From positions 248,001 to 312,000 of the forward strand of contig NZ_VEHL01000007.1 in the NCBI RefSeq assembly GCF_007679965.1: a DNA stretch of 64,000 nucleotides, written 5' to 3'. Below, piece by piece: positions 8,149 through 16,082 of the stretch. The translations under genes and the position numbers were made by a program. Origin of the DNA: Bordetella genomosp. 13 (GTDB taxonomy: Bacteria > Pseudomonadota > Gammaproteobacteria > Burkholderiales > Burkholderiaceae_B). Each line of letters starts with the position of its first letter. Within the stretch, counting starts at the first letter, position 1. Below the pieces are notes generated by a model. That model was not told where the DNA came from. It ran no database searches and saw nothing but the letters and a program-made list of their open reading frames with translations.

Positions 8149-8937
8149 TCAACCGCAGATGATGCCCACCGAGAGCGTGGCGGCGCGCGGGGCCTGGGCC
8201 TGCATGGGCCCCAACTGGGGTTGGTCGCTTTCGGTGTAGGCGATGCCTGCGTTCCGCAGGAAGGCTTTGACGTGCGTGGCCGACACGGCCTTGACCCGTG
8301 TGGCGCCGGTCGCGCCGCTGGCCTGCGCCGCGCTGAGCGCGACACGTTTCGAGGGACGGCCGTCCAGCGCGAAGCGCTCGACCACCACGCCCAGCATCAG
8401 GCCCGCCGCGCCCAGCACGGGGCTGCCGCTGGCGCCGGGCCGCACGGACGAGATGAGAGACAGGTTCTCGTGGCCCGGCTCGGCGAAGGCGTTGAACAAG
8501 GTGCTGGCGCGATCCGGCATGCCCTGCAGGACGTTGTAGCTTTCGGCGAACACGGCCTGGCGTCCCGCCTTGATCTCGGGGCCGGCCACGAAGGTCGCGG
8601 CCAGATAGGGCACGAGCGTGGTGCGCAGCACGGCCAGGTCCAATCGTGCATCGCTCGCGGCCAGCGACGCGCGCACCACCTTGCCGTCCTTTACGACGAA
8701 GAGGGCATTGCAGTCGGACACCGCGTGGTTCGCGGTCAGCACGTCGCCGCCGGCATTGACGAAGAATCCGGTGGCGTGCGCTTCCAGTCCGGCGAGCCGC
8801 GGCGCGGCATGGACGGCACCCGCCGGCGCCGCCGCGGCGGCCACCATGGCGGCCACGGCCGCGCATGGGCGGGCGCTGCCGCGGGCACTGGCGGCATGGG
8901 CGCACAAGCCGATCATCATGCGCATGAACGTCGTCAT
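8149..8937 (-). CDS. Secreted trypsin-like serine protease (S1 family)
   Basis: A 262-residue protein. A signal-like hydrophobic region ends AVHAA at about residue 45, followed by a compact trypsin-like domain with all three catalytic residues visible: His in VLTANHAVSDC, Asp in ARLDLAVLRT and Ser in RPGASGSPVL. There is no PDZ domain, unlike HtrA. A tail rich in Ala/Gln follows. It precedes the soluble TonB-domain gene. It might mature a secreted substrate or cleave a surface partner of the adjacent transporter system (inference). The Shine-Dalgarno site is weak, so an internal Met start (8925) is possible. Confidence 0.78.
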   Translation of the reverse strand: MTTFMRMMIGLCAHAASARGSARPCAAVAAMVAAAAAPAGAVHAAPRLAGLEAHATGFFVNAGGDVLTANHAVSDCNALFVVKDGKVVRASLAASDARLDLAVLRTTLVPYLAATFVAGPEIKAGRQAVFAESYNVLQGMPDRASTLFNAFAEPGHENLSLISSVRPGASGSPVLGAAGLMLGVVVERFALDGRPSKRVALSAAQASGATGATRVKAVSATHVKAFLRNAGIAYTESDQPQLGPMQAQAPRAATLSVGIICG

Positions 8938-9206
8938 TCGTGTGGTCCAGGGATGTCCGGAACAAAAACCGGGAAGTCGTCGATGCCGTGGAGGAACCGC
9001 GCACCGGAATCACATGGCGATGCCCTGCGATCCTTATGTCCAGACGATTGGCAACGCCCGCAACTACCGTTTGTCATCCAAAATTCACATTCGGCGTCCG
9101 GGTGGACAAATCCGTCCAGTTGCCCCGCGGGCAAGGCCGATGCATCATGGCTGGGTAGCGCATCGATTGCTGCGTTGCAGCAATGCGCGGCGGGAGCGAC
9201 GGAACG
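8938..9206. other. Divergent intergenic region upstream of the protease gene and trhA
   Basis: 269 bp between the minus-strand protease gene and the plus-strand trhA gene. The only notable element is TTGTCAT CCAA AATTCAC at 9071-9088. It has the 7+4+7 spacing of a PhoB box but a poor second half and no -10-like hexamer 10 bp downstream. No terminator or RNA gene was recognised. Confidence 0.3.
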
Positions 9207-9827
9207 ATGTATCACGGCGAACGATTCAACAGCTGGAGCCATCTGATCGGGCTGGTGCTGGCCATGGCCAGCGCGGCCGCCCTGCTGCCCTACGCCATCG
9301 CCGAATCCGGCAATGCGTGGCACGTCGTCAGCTGCGCCGTGTTCGCCGCCGCCGCGGTCGCCACCTACGCCGCGTCCACGATCTATCACTGCTGCCGCGG
9401 CGCCCGCAAGAATTTCTGGGAACGCGTGGACCACTGCACCATCTACATCCTCATCGCCGGCACCTATACGCCCCTGGGCCTGATTCCCCTGGAAGACGAC
9501 TGGGGCTGGCTGCTGGCGGGCGGCGCGTGGCTGCTGGCGGCGATCGGCATCGTGCGCGAGATTGTGGGCCGGCACCGTGCCGCCGCCCCCGCCGTCGGGC
9601 TGTACGTGGCCATGGGCTGGCTGGGCGTGCTGATGGCGTTGCCCATCGTGCAGCACGTCCCCACGGCGGGCCTGGCATGGCTGGTGGCCGGCGCCCTGCT
9701 CTATAGCGCCGGTCTGGTGTTCTACCGCAACAGCGCCGGGTGGACGCACGCGCATGGCGTATGGCACCTGTTCACCATCGCCGGCACGGCCTGCCACTCC
9801 ATCATGGTGTGGACGTTCCTCGATTGA
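9207..9827 (+). CDS. trhA: Hemolysin III / AdipoR-like membrane protein (TrhA family)
   Basis: A 206-residue protein with seven predicted membrane helices. It carries the family signature residues: Ser/His in STIYHCC, Asp-His in ERVDHCTIYILIAGTYTP, and the C-terminal HAHGVWHLFTIAGTACH cluster. These histidines form the zinc site in AdipoR/PAQR proteins. ATG 9207 is preceded by GGGAG; the longer open frame from 9183 lacks a site. The family affects membrane-lipid fluidity homeostasis. It appears to be a single-gene unit. Confidence 0.9.
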   Translation: MYHGERFNSWSHLIGLVLAMASAAALLPYAIAESGNAWHVVSCAVFAAAAVATYAASTIYHCCRGARKNFWERVDHCTIYILIAGTYTPLGLIPLEDDWGWLLAGGAWLLAAIGIVREIVGRHRAAAPAVGLYVAMGWLGVLMALPIVQHVPTAGLAWLVAGALLYSAGLVFYRNSAGWTHAHGVWHLFTIAGTACHSIMVWTFLD

Positions 9828-9911
9828 GCGCATCGGGCGCCACCCCGCCCACCTTGCCAAACGGCATTTGCACAGAAGCAGAAAATCTTTCGACGCCGCT
9901 GGGCGCATTCC

Positions 9912-9917
9912 TAAAAT
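9912..9917 (+). promoter_or_regulatory. Possible -10 element for the substrate-binding protein gene
   Basis: TAAAAT lies 59 bp upstream of the ATG at 9976. TTTCGA 18 bp upstream is only a weak -35. The 148-bp gap after trhA shows no intrinsic terminator. Confidence 0.25.
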
Positions 9918-9975
9918 CCCGGTTCCCTGCGCCCGCCCCTTCGCGGGTCTCACCTTTCCACCGAGATTTCCGCCC

Positions 9976-10995
9976 ATGCGCCTTGCCTCGCGCCCCTTCC
10001 GTCCCGCCGTCCTGCTCGCCGCCGCGCTGTCGCTGTGCCTGGGCCATACCGTTGCCCAGGCCGAAGGCCGCATCCGCCTGGCCCAGCAGTTCGGCATCGG
10101 CTACCTGATCCTGGACGTCGTGCGCGACCAGAAGCTGATCGAGAAGCACGGCAAGGCCGCGGGCCTGGACGTGGACGTCGAATGGACCCAGATCTCGGGT
10201 GCCACCGCCATGAACGAAGCGCTGCTGGCCGGCAACCTCGACATCGTGTCGGCCGGCGTGCCGCCCGCGCTGGTGCTGTGGGACCGCACCGCCGGCCGCC
10301 AGAAGGTCAAGCTGGTGGCCGCGCTGGGCTCGCAGCCCAACTACCTGCTGACCAACAACCCGGCGGTGAAGACGCTGGACGACCTGGGCCAGAAAGACCG
10401 CATCGCCGTGCCGGCCGCGGGCGTGGGCTTCCAGTCGCGCACCCTGCAGATCGAAGCCGCGCGACGCTATGGCAAGGCTCAGTTCAAGCGCTTCGACGAC
10501 ATCACGGTGACGCTGCCGCACCCCGACGCCACGGCCGCGCTGATCTCCGGCGGCCTGGAGGTCAACGCGCACTTCTCCAGCGCGCCCTTCTACTACCAGG
10601 CGCTGCAAGCGAATCCCGACGTGCACAAGCTGATCAGCTCGTACGACATCCTGGGCGGCCCCGCCACGTTCAACGCGCTGTACACCACGCAGAAATTCCA
10701 CGACGAGAATCCCAGGACCTACCGCGCGCTATATGCGGCGCTGGGCGAGGCCGCACAATGGATCCGCGACCACAAGGCCGAGGCCGCCGACACCTTCATC
10801 CGCGTGCAGAAATCCAAGCTGCCGCCCGAGCTGGTGCGCAAGATCGTCGAGGATCCCGAGAACGACTTCACCATCGTGCCGCAGCGCACGGCCGTGTACG
10901 CCACCCAGCTGCACGAGCTGGGCGTGCTGAAGAACAAGGCCACGTCGTGGAAGGATTATTTCTTCGACGAGATCCACGACCAGCCGGGCAGCTGA
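9976..10995 (+). CDS. Orphan ABC substrate-binding protein (SsuA/TauA/NrtA-like)
   Basis: A 339-residue periplasmic protein with a signal peptide ending AQAEG near residue 28. It shows the NMT1/SsuA fold: an N-terminal GYLILDVVRDQKLIEKHG motif, a ligand-loop region GATAMNEALLAGNLDIVSAGVPPAL and a repeated lobe-2 pattern. The family binds sulfonates, taurine, nitrate or pyrimidine precursors; the ligand is not predictable. No permease or ATPase gene adjoins it, so it either uses a transporter encoded elsewhere or shares one with the related operon at 55.6-58.2 kb. An RpiR regulator follows. Confidence 0.85.
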   Translation: MRLASRPFRPAVLLAAALSLCLGHTVAQAEGRIRLAQQFGIGYLILDVVRDQKLIEKHGKAAGLDVDVEWTQISGATAMNEALLAGNLDIVSAGVPPALVLWDRTAGRQKVKLVAALGSQPNYLLTNNPAVKTLDDLGQKDRIAVPAAGVGFQSRTLQIEAARRYGKAQFKRFDDITVTLPHPDATAALISGGLEVNAHFSSAPFYYQALQANPDVHKLISSYDILGGPATFNALYTTQKFHDENPRTYRALYAALGEAAQWIRDHKAEAADTFIRVQKSKLPPELVRKIVEDPENDFTIVPQRTAVYATQLHELGVLKNKATSWKDYFFDEIHDQPGS

Positions 10996-11039
10996 CGGCA
11001 CGCGCGCGGGGCCGCAGCATTGCGGTCGTGATTGGTGGC

Positions 11040-11045
11040 TACAAT
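11040..11045 (+). promoter_or_regulatory. Possible -10 element for the RpiR regulator gene
   Basis: TACAAT lies 41 bp upstream of ATG 11087. Transcription from here would begin at about 11052, after the in-frame TTG at 11048, which supports ATG 11087 as the start. No good -35 is visible. Confidence 0.3.
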
Positions 11046-11086
11046 CGTTGACCCGGCCGCACGGCCCTCCACGCACGCCGCCCTCG

Positions 11087-11992
11087 ATGACGCATCCCTC
11101 CAAACCCGCAAGGCCAGCGGACCGCGACGCGGCCCAACCGGGGGCCGCCCTGCCGGCCACGCGAGGGCGCATCCAGAGCCTGCTGCCCAGCATGGGCCCG
11201 GTGGCGCAGCGCATCGGCGAGTTCGTCATCCTCCATCCCGACGAAGTCGTGCACATGTCGGTCAGCGAAGTGGCAGAGCGCACCGAGTCCAGCGAGGGCA
11301 GCGTGGTCGGCTTCTGCAAGCTGCTGGGCGCAAAGGGCTTCCAGCAGTTGAAGATCATGCTGGCGCAAGAGATCGTGCAGCCAGTGCAGTACATCCACGA
11401 AGACCTGTCGCCGCAGGACAGCGTCGACGCCGTGGTGGGCAAGATCTTCAACAGCAACATCCAGACCCTGCAGGAAACCGCCACGCTGCTGGATCGCGAG
11501 GCCCTGGCCAAGGCGGTGCGCCTGCTCAAGCAGGCCTCGCGCATCGAGATCTACGGCATCGGCAGCTCGGCCACCATCGCCGAAGATGCCTACTACCGCA
11601 TGCTGCGCATCGGCCTGAACGCCGTGGCGGTCACCGATTCGCACATCCAGGCGATCAGCGCGTCGCGCACCGGTCCCGACGTGGCGACGCTGACCATCTC
11701 GCATTCGGGCAGCAGCTACGAAACCGTGCTGGCCACGCGCCTGGCCAAGGAAGCGGGCGCGCACACCATCTGCATCAGCAACCTCGGCAAGTCGCCGATC
11801 CAGCCGTTCGTCGACGTCATGCTCTACACCATGGCGCGCGAGACGCGCTTTCGCACCGAGGCCATGACCAGCCGGCTGGCCCAGCTGGCCATCATCGACA
11901 CGCTGATCGCCTGCCTGGCGCTGGCCGACTACGACACCTCGGTCGCCACCCTGAAAAGCACGTTCGACGTGCTGTCGCTCAAGCGCTACTGA
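11087..11992 (+). CDS. RpiR/MurR-family transcriptional regulator (HTH + SIS)
   Basis: About 301 residues. The N-terminal HTH_6 domain (about 30-105) contains VSEVAERTESSEGSVVGFCKLLGAKGFQQLKIMLA-type helices. A C-terminal SIS sugar-phosphate-binding domain (about 145-275) has IEIYGIGSSATIAEDAYYR and SHSGSSYET. Such regulators respond to phosphosugars. Its likely targets are the adjacent orphan binding protein and/or the overlapping convergent HAD phosphatase. The last 14 bp overlap the 3' end of the HAD gene on the other strand. Confidence 0.88.
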   Translation: MTHPSKPARPADRDAAQPGAALPATRGRIQSLLPSMGPVAQRIGEFVILHPDEVVHMSVSEVAERTESSEGSVVGFCKLLGAKGFQQLKIMLAQEIVQPVQYIHEDLSPQDSVDAVVGKIFNSNIQTLQETATLLDREALAKAVRLLKQASRIEIYGIGSSATIAEDAYYRMLRIGLNAVAVTDSHIQAISASRTGPDVATLTISHSGSSYETVLATRLAKEAGAHTICISNLGKSPIQPFVDVMLYTMARETRFRTEAMTSRLAQLAIIDTLIACLALADYDTSVATLKSTFDVLSLKRY

Positions 11993-12851
11993 GCGGCGTC
12001 CGACGCATCGCCGCGGCGGCGGGCCCGCGCGGCAGCTCGGTGCGCGCGGCCACGTCGCGGCGCATCAGCTCGCCCACGGTCGCCGCGTCGGCCTGCGGGC
12101 CGCGGCCCACCAGCAGATAGCGCATGCCGGCGCGCACCGCGCCCAGCCCGTCGGTCTCGGGGTTGTCGCCGATCACGATCACCTCGTCCGCCACGCGGCC
12201 CAGCCGCCGCAGCCCTTCGTGGAACATGGCCGCCTCGGGCTTGCCGACCACGTGCAGCGGCGCGTCGCCCGCGCAGGCCAGGACCGCCCGCAGCAGCGCG
12301 CCGGTCTCGGGCACGATGCGCCCGCGCGGCCCGGGATGCGTGGCGTCCGTGTTGCTGACCACCAGCCGCGCGCCGCGCGCCAGCTCCTGGGTCACCTTCT
12401 CCAGTGCGCCATAGCTGAAGCGCTTGTCCAGCGCCAGCATGACGACGTCGGCCTCGTCCTCGACCACCCGGCAGCCTTCATGCGCCGCATAGCGCTTGAG
12501 CGCGGCCGACGCGCACATCAGCACTCGGGCATCCGGATGCCGGTCGCGCAGGTAGTGCACCGTCGACTCGCCGGCCAGCACCAGCCGCGCCGGGTCCACC
12601 GGCAGGCCGGCCATGCGCAGGCGCCGCGCCAGTTGCGGCGCCGTATGGGTGGAGTTGTTGGAGACCACCACGTAGCGGTCGTGGAAGGCCTTCAACAGGT
12701 CGGCCGCCCCCTCGATGGCCTCGTGCTCGCGCATCAGCGTGCCGTCCAGGTCGAGGATCAGGCCGGGACTGCCTTCGGTCCAGGGCGCGGCAGGAGCCTC
12801 GCGCCCGAAGGAAGGAACATGAAGCGGGGAACGGGACAGGACAGGACGCAT
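11979..12851 (-). CDS. HAD-superfamily IIA phosphatase (NagD/phosphoglycolate-phosphatase-like)
   Basis: A 290-residue protein with all HAD motifs: motif I LILDLDGTLM (nucleophile Asp), motif II VVSNNS, motif III Lys in VVGKPEAAMF and motif IV VIGDNPETDGLGA. The capping-domain arrangement between motifs II and III matches subfamily IIA (NagD, PGP, AUM). The family dephosphorylates nucleotide monophosphates, phosphoglycolate or sugar phosphates; the substrate is unknown. It is divergent from phnD, sharing the intergenic region 12852-13026. Confidence 0.85.
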   Translation of the reverse strand: MRPVLSRSPLHVPSFGREAPAAPWTEGSPGLILDLDGTLMREHEAIEGAADLLKAFHDRYVVVSNNSTHTAPQLARRLRMAGLPVDPARLVLAGESTVHYLRDRHPDARVLMCASAALKRYAAHEGCRVVEDEADVVMLALDKRFSYGALEKVTQELARGARLVVSNTDATHPGPRGRIVPETGALLRAVLACAGDAPLHVVGKPEAAMFHEGLRRLGRVADEVIVIGDNPETDGLGAVRAGMRYLLVGRGPQADAATVGELMRRDVAARTELPRGPAAAAMRRTPLSSA

Positions 12852-12932
12852 GGGAATCCGAAGGCTGGACGGCTGAAGCCCGGCATTCTAATTGAATAAC
12901 GCTCAATAAAATTGAATTTTTGGATTGAACAA

Positions 12933-12966
12933 ATTTCATTAGGTTGTCATTTTTGCGGCCCACACT
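12933..12966 (+). promoter_or_regulatory. Candidate PhoB box and -10 upstream of phnD
   Basis: ATTTCAT TAGG TTGTCAT (12933-12950) fits the 7+4+7 PhoB box (CTGTCAT N4 CTGTCAT). Exactly 10 bp later lies CACACT (12961-12966), matching 3 of 6 positions of TATAAT. The same 10-bp spacing is seen at the pstS promoter. It lies 77 bp upstream of the phnD start. Three ATTGAA motifs (12891, 12911, 12924) precede it and may be a further operator. Confidence 0.6.
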
Positions 12967-13026
12967 TGCGTCCGAAGTGAATGCCACCCGCGCCACGCGC
13001 GCCCTATCCGCAAGGACTACCGAATC

Positions 13027-13962
13027 ATGAAGCTCTTCCGCCTCCGTCCCCTCGCGCTGATCGCGATCTCCATGCTGGCGGCCGCCCAGGCCGGCGCGCA
13101 GCAGGTCGCCGACGGTTCGGACGCCCGTCCGCTGCGCGTCATGCTGATCCCCGCCGACGGCGGCACCGAGTCGGGCACCAAGGCCGACTACGAACCCGTG
13201 TTCAATGCCATCTCGCGCAGCACCGGCCTGAAGTTCGACCTGAAGGTGGGCCAGTCGTACTCGGCCGTGGTCGAAGGCATGTGCAGCCAGCTGGCCGACA
13301 TCGCCTTCTTCGGCCCGGTGTCGTACGTGCAGGCCCGCGACCGCAACTGCGCGCAGCTGCTGGCCGTCAGCGTCGAGAAGGGCAAGTCCAGCTACTACGC
13401 CGGCATGTTCGCCAAGAAGGACTCGTCCCTGTCCGGCCTGGCCGACCTGAAGGGCAAGCGCGCCGCGTTCGGCGACGTCAATTCGACCTCCAGCTTCACC
13501 TTCCAGATCGCCTCGATGCTGGACATGGGCATGAACCCGGCCCGCGACCTGGCCGCCCTGCGCATGACGGGCAGCCACGCCGCCAGCCTGGCCGCGCTGG
13601 TGCACGGACAGGTCGACGCCGCCGCGCTGTCCTTCGATTCGTTCGACAAGGCCGTGCGCGAGGGCGCCGTCGATCCGTCCACCGTCAAGGTCATTTTCCG
13701 CAGCGAACCCATCCCGAACCCGCCGCTGGCCATGAACACCAAGCTGCCCGATGCGCTGAAGGCCCGGCTGAAGGAAGCCTTCGCCACCGTGCACCAGGCT
13801 CCCGGCATCAAGCCCGAAATGATCCGCGGCTACGGCGGCGCGAAAGTCGAACGCTACGACACCGCCTTCTCCGACAAGGAGTTCGCGGGCCCGGCCGGCA
13901 AGATGGCGCTGGTGAACGATCAGGTGAAGGACGAGATCCTGAAGAAGTCGGCGCAGCGCTGA
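13027..13962 (+). CDS. phnD: Phosphonate/phosphate-ester ABC transporter binding protein
   Basis: A 311-residue PhnD-family periplasmic protein with a signal peptide ending AGAQQ. It shows family landmarks: MLIPADGGTESGTKADYEPVF, FFGPVSYVQARD, GDVNSTSSFTFQ and the SEPIPNPP motif. PhnD binds phosphonates and, in some members, phosphite or phosphate esters. It is followed after 20 bp by the ATPase and permease genes; no C-P lyase genes are nearby. A PhoB-box-like promoter precedes it, predicting induction by phosphate starvation. Confidence 0.92.
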   Translation: MKLFRLRPLALIAISMLAAAQAGAQQVADGSDARPLRVMLIPADGGTESGTKADYEPVFNAISRSTGLKFDLKVGQSYSAVVEGMCSQLADIAFFGPVSYVQARDRNCAQLLAVSVEKGKSSYYAGMFAKKDSSLSGLADLKGKRAAFGDVNSTSSFTFQIASMLDMGMNPARDLAALRMTGSHAASLAALVHGQVDAAALSFDSFDKAVREGAVDPSTVKVIFRSEPIPNPPLAMNTKLPDALKARLKEAFATVHQAPGIKPEMIRGYGGAKVERYDTAFSDKEFAGPAGKMALVNDQVKDEILKKSAQR

Positions 13963-13982
13963 TCCGACGCACGGAAACGCAC

Positions 13983-14780
13983 ATGATCCGCTTCGAATCC
14001 ATCGGCGTGCGCTACGGCGCCGGCGCGCCTGCCTTGAACGGCGTCAGCTTCGACGTGCCGCGCGGCCAGTTCTGCGTCGTGCTGGGCTCCTCGGGCGCGG
14101 GCAAATCGACGCTGCTGCGCACCGTCAACGGCCTGGCCGCGCCCACGCAGGGCCGCGTCCTGGTCGACGGCGTCGCCGTCGAGCCGCGCACGCTGGCCGC
14201 GCTGCGGCCGCGCATCGGCATGGTGCACCAGCAGTTCAACCTCGTGCCGCGCGCGTCGGTCGCCACCAACGTGCTGTGCGGCGCCCTGCCCGCGCTGCCG
14301 GCGTGGCGCGCCCTGCTGGCGCGCTTCCCGGCGGACATGCGCGAACGGGCCTGCGCGCTGATCGCGGCCGTGGGCCTGCAGCCAGAGCACCTGCATCGCC
14401 GCGCCCGCGACCTGTCGGGCGGCCAGCAGCAGCGCGTGGGCATTGCGCGCGCCTTCATGCTGGCGCCCGCGCTGCTGCTGGCCGACGAGCCGGTTGCCAG
14501 TCTGGATCCGCGCATCAGCCGCGACATCATGGACCTCCTGCGCGCCCAGGCGCGGCTGCAGGGCGCCACGGTGCTGTGCAGCCTGCACCAGGTCGACCTG
14601 GCGCGCGAGTATGCCGACCGCATCGTGGCGCTGCGCCACGGCGCCGTGGCGTTCGACGGCCCGCCGCGGGCGTTCGACGACGCGGCGGCGCGCGCGTTGT
14701 ACGGCCCGCCCACGGTGGCGGCGCCCGAGCCGGGCATCCCCCCGCGCGACTACGCATCCCTGCAAGTGAGACCCGCATGA
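13983..14780 (+). CDS. phnC: Phosphonate-type ABC transporter ATPase
   Basis: A 265-residue ATPase with Walker A GSSGAGKST, Q-loop VHQQFN, signature LSGGQQQRVGIARA, Walker B LLLADEPVASLDP and the switch His in LCSLHQVDLA. The PhnC-type hallmarks MVHQQFNLVPR and SLDPRISRDIMDLL are present. Its stop overlaps the phnE start (ATGA), indicating translational coupling. Confidence 0.93.
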   Translation: MIRFESIGVRYGAGAPALNGVSFDVPRGQFCVVLGSSGAGKSTLLRTVNGLAAPTQGRVLVDGVAVEPRTLAALRPRIGMVHQQFNLVPRASVATNVLCGALPALPAWRALLARFPADMRERACALIAAVGLQPEHLHRRARDLSGGQQQRVGIARAFMLAPALLLADEPVASLDPRISRDIMDLLRAQARLQGATVLCSLHQVDLAREYADRIVALRHGAVAFDGPPRAFDDAAARALYGPPTVAAPEPGIPPRDYASLQVRPA

Positions 14781-15784
14781 CATCGACCGCTACCACCACG
14801 ACCGCCTGGCGGATCGACCCTCCCTACGGCGCGCGCGCCGTGGCCATCGCCATCATGGCGCTGCTGCTGTGCCTGGCGGCGGGCCACCGCGTGGAAATGG
14901 GCAGGATGCTGAGCCTGACCGCCGACGGCGCGCTGGCGGCCGTGGGACTGCGCGAGCAGTCCCAGGTCGGCACGGGCCTGGGCAAGCTGGTGCACAGCCT
15001 GTTTCCCATCCAGGTCTCGGAACGGACCGAGGTCGCGCGCATCGAGAACTTCGACCGCGAGGACCTGCCCTGGCTGGCCCGCATCGAGACGCAGGAAGTG
15101 CGCGAACAGCGCCTGAACCCGCAGACCCTGCAGATGGAAACCGAGGTCAGCCGGAAAGAGTACCTGGTCGAACCGCTGGGCTACCTGGCGCACGTGGCGC
15201 TGAAGATGGTCGAGACGCTGGAGATCGCGCTGTGGGCCACCCTGCTGGCGGTGATGGGCAGCCTGCCCCTGGCCTACTTCAGCGCGCGCAACTACACGCC
15301 GGGCAAGGCCGCCTACGTTTCGGCGCGCGCGCTGGTCAGCCTGTTCCGCTCGCTGCCCGAACTGATCACCGCGCTGTTCCTGGTGCTGGCCTATGGATTC
15401 GGCCCGATCGCCGGCGTGCTGGCCCTGGCCATCCACACGATGGGTTTCCTGGGCAAGTTCTACGCCGAGGACATCGAGACCGCCGATCCCAAGCCGCAGG
15501 AAGCCCTGCGCGCCATCGGCGCCGGCAAGCTGCGGGTGCTGGCCTACGCGGTCGGGCCGCAGGTGATGCCGCAGTTCATCGCGCTCACGCTGTACGTGCT
15601 CGATCGCAACATGCGCATGGCCACCGTGGTGGGCCTGGTGGGCGCCGGCGGCATCGGCCAGGAGCTGAAGGGCCGCTACGACATGTACCAGTACGGCCAC
15701 GTGGGAACCATCCTCCTGGCCATCTTCATCGCCGTGTTCGTGCTCGACCAGTGCGCCGCGCGCCTGCGCAGGCGCATCGACTGA
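14777..15784 (+). CDS. phnE: Phosphonate-type ABC transporter permease
   Basis: A 335-residue inner-membrane permease. An N-terminal helix is followed by an unusually long hydrophilic, charged segment (about residues 55-150) before the BPD_transp_1 core. The core has the EAA-like loop EALRAIGAGKLRVLAYAVGP and GLVGAGGIGQELKGRYDMY. The extended segment is probably periplasmic. It forms the channel with PhnD and PhnC. It ends 93 bp before the small lipoprotein gene with no terminator visible, so transcription probably continues into the phospholipase C gene. Confidence 0.92.
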   Translation: MTSTATTTTAWRIDPPYGARAVAIAIMALLLCLAAGHRVEMGRMLSLTADGALAAVGLREQSQVGTGLGKLVHSLFPIQVSERTEVARIENFDREDLPWLARIETQEVREQRLNPQTLQMETEVSRKEYLVEPLGYLAHVALKMVETLEIALWATLLAVMGSLPLAYFSARNYTPGKAAYVSARALVSLFRSLPELITALFLVLAYGFGPIAGVLALAIHTMGFLGKFYAEDIETADPKPQEALRAIGAGKLRVLAYAVGPQVMPQFIALTLYVLDRNMRMATVVGLVGAGGIGQELKGRYDMYQYGHVGTILLAIFIAVFVLDQCAARLRRRID

Positions 15785-15877
15785 ATGTCCGCCGGCCGCC
15801 CTGGCGGCACGGCGCAGTGTTTTGATCCAGCCGGCTTCCTTCCGGACCGGCCACCCGTTTCCCCTCAGGAGATTTCC

Positions 15878-16054
15878 ATGTCCACCCCCTACGCGCGTGG
15901 CCGCGCCGTCGTTGCCGGCCTGCTGCTCAGCCTCTGCCTGGCCGCCTGCGGCGGCGGCGATGACGACGACACGCCGTCGCAGCCCAACCCGCCGGGCGAA
16001 CCGGGCGATCCCGGCCAACCGCAACCCGCGCCGCAACTGCGTTGCGCGCCCTGA
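15878..16054 (+). CDS. Small lipoprotein, Gly/Asp-tethered
   Basis: A 58-residue ORF with a good Shine-Dalgarno site (CAGGAG, 6 nt from the ATG) and a lipoprotein signal ending LAACGGGDDDD. Only about 35 mature residues, mostly Pro/Gly/Gln, follow the lipid-modified Cys, ending in RCAP. It resembles just the anchor and tether of larger lipoproteins elsewhere in the window. It may be a genuine small lipoprotein, or a remnant of a larger one truncated before the phospholipase gene 28 bp downstream. Confidence 0.55.
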   Translation: MSTPYARGRAVVAGLLLSLCLAACGGGDDDDTPSQPNPPGEPGDPGQPQPAPQLRCAP

Positions 16055-16082
16055 TCCCCGCTCCGACCTCACCGAGACCATC

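Noticed and set aside
9071..9088. TTGTCAT-CCAA-AATTCAC as a PhoB box before trhA
   Set aside because: The second half-site is poor and no -10-like hexamer follows at 10 bp, unlike the four accepted sites.
13027..15784. A complete phosphonate degradation pathway
   Set aside because: Only the transporter genes are present; no C-P lyase or phosphonatase genes occur in the window.
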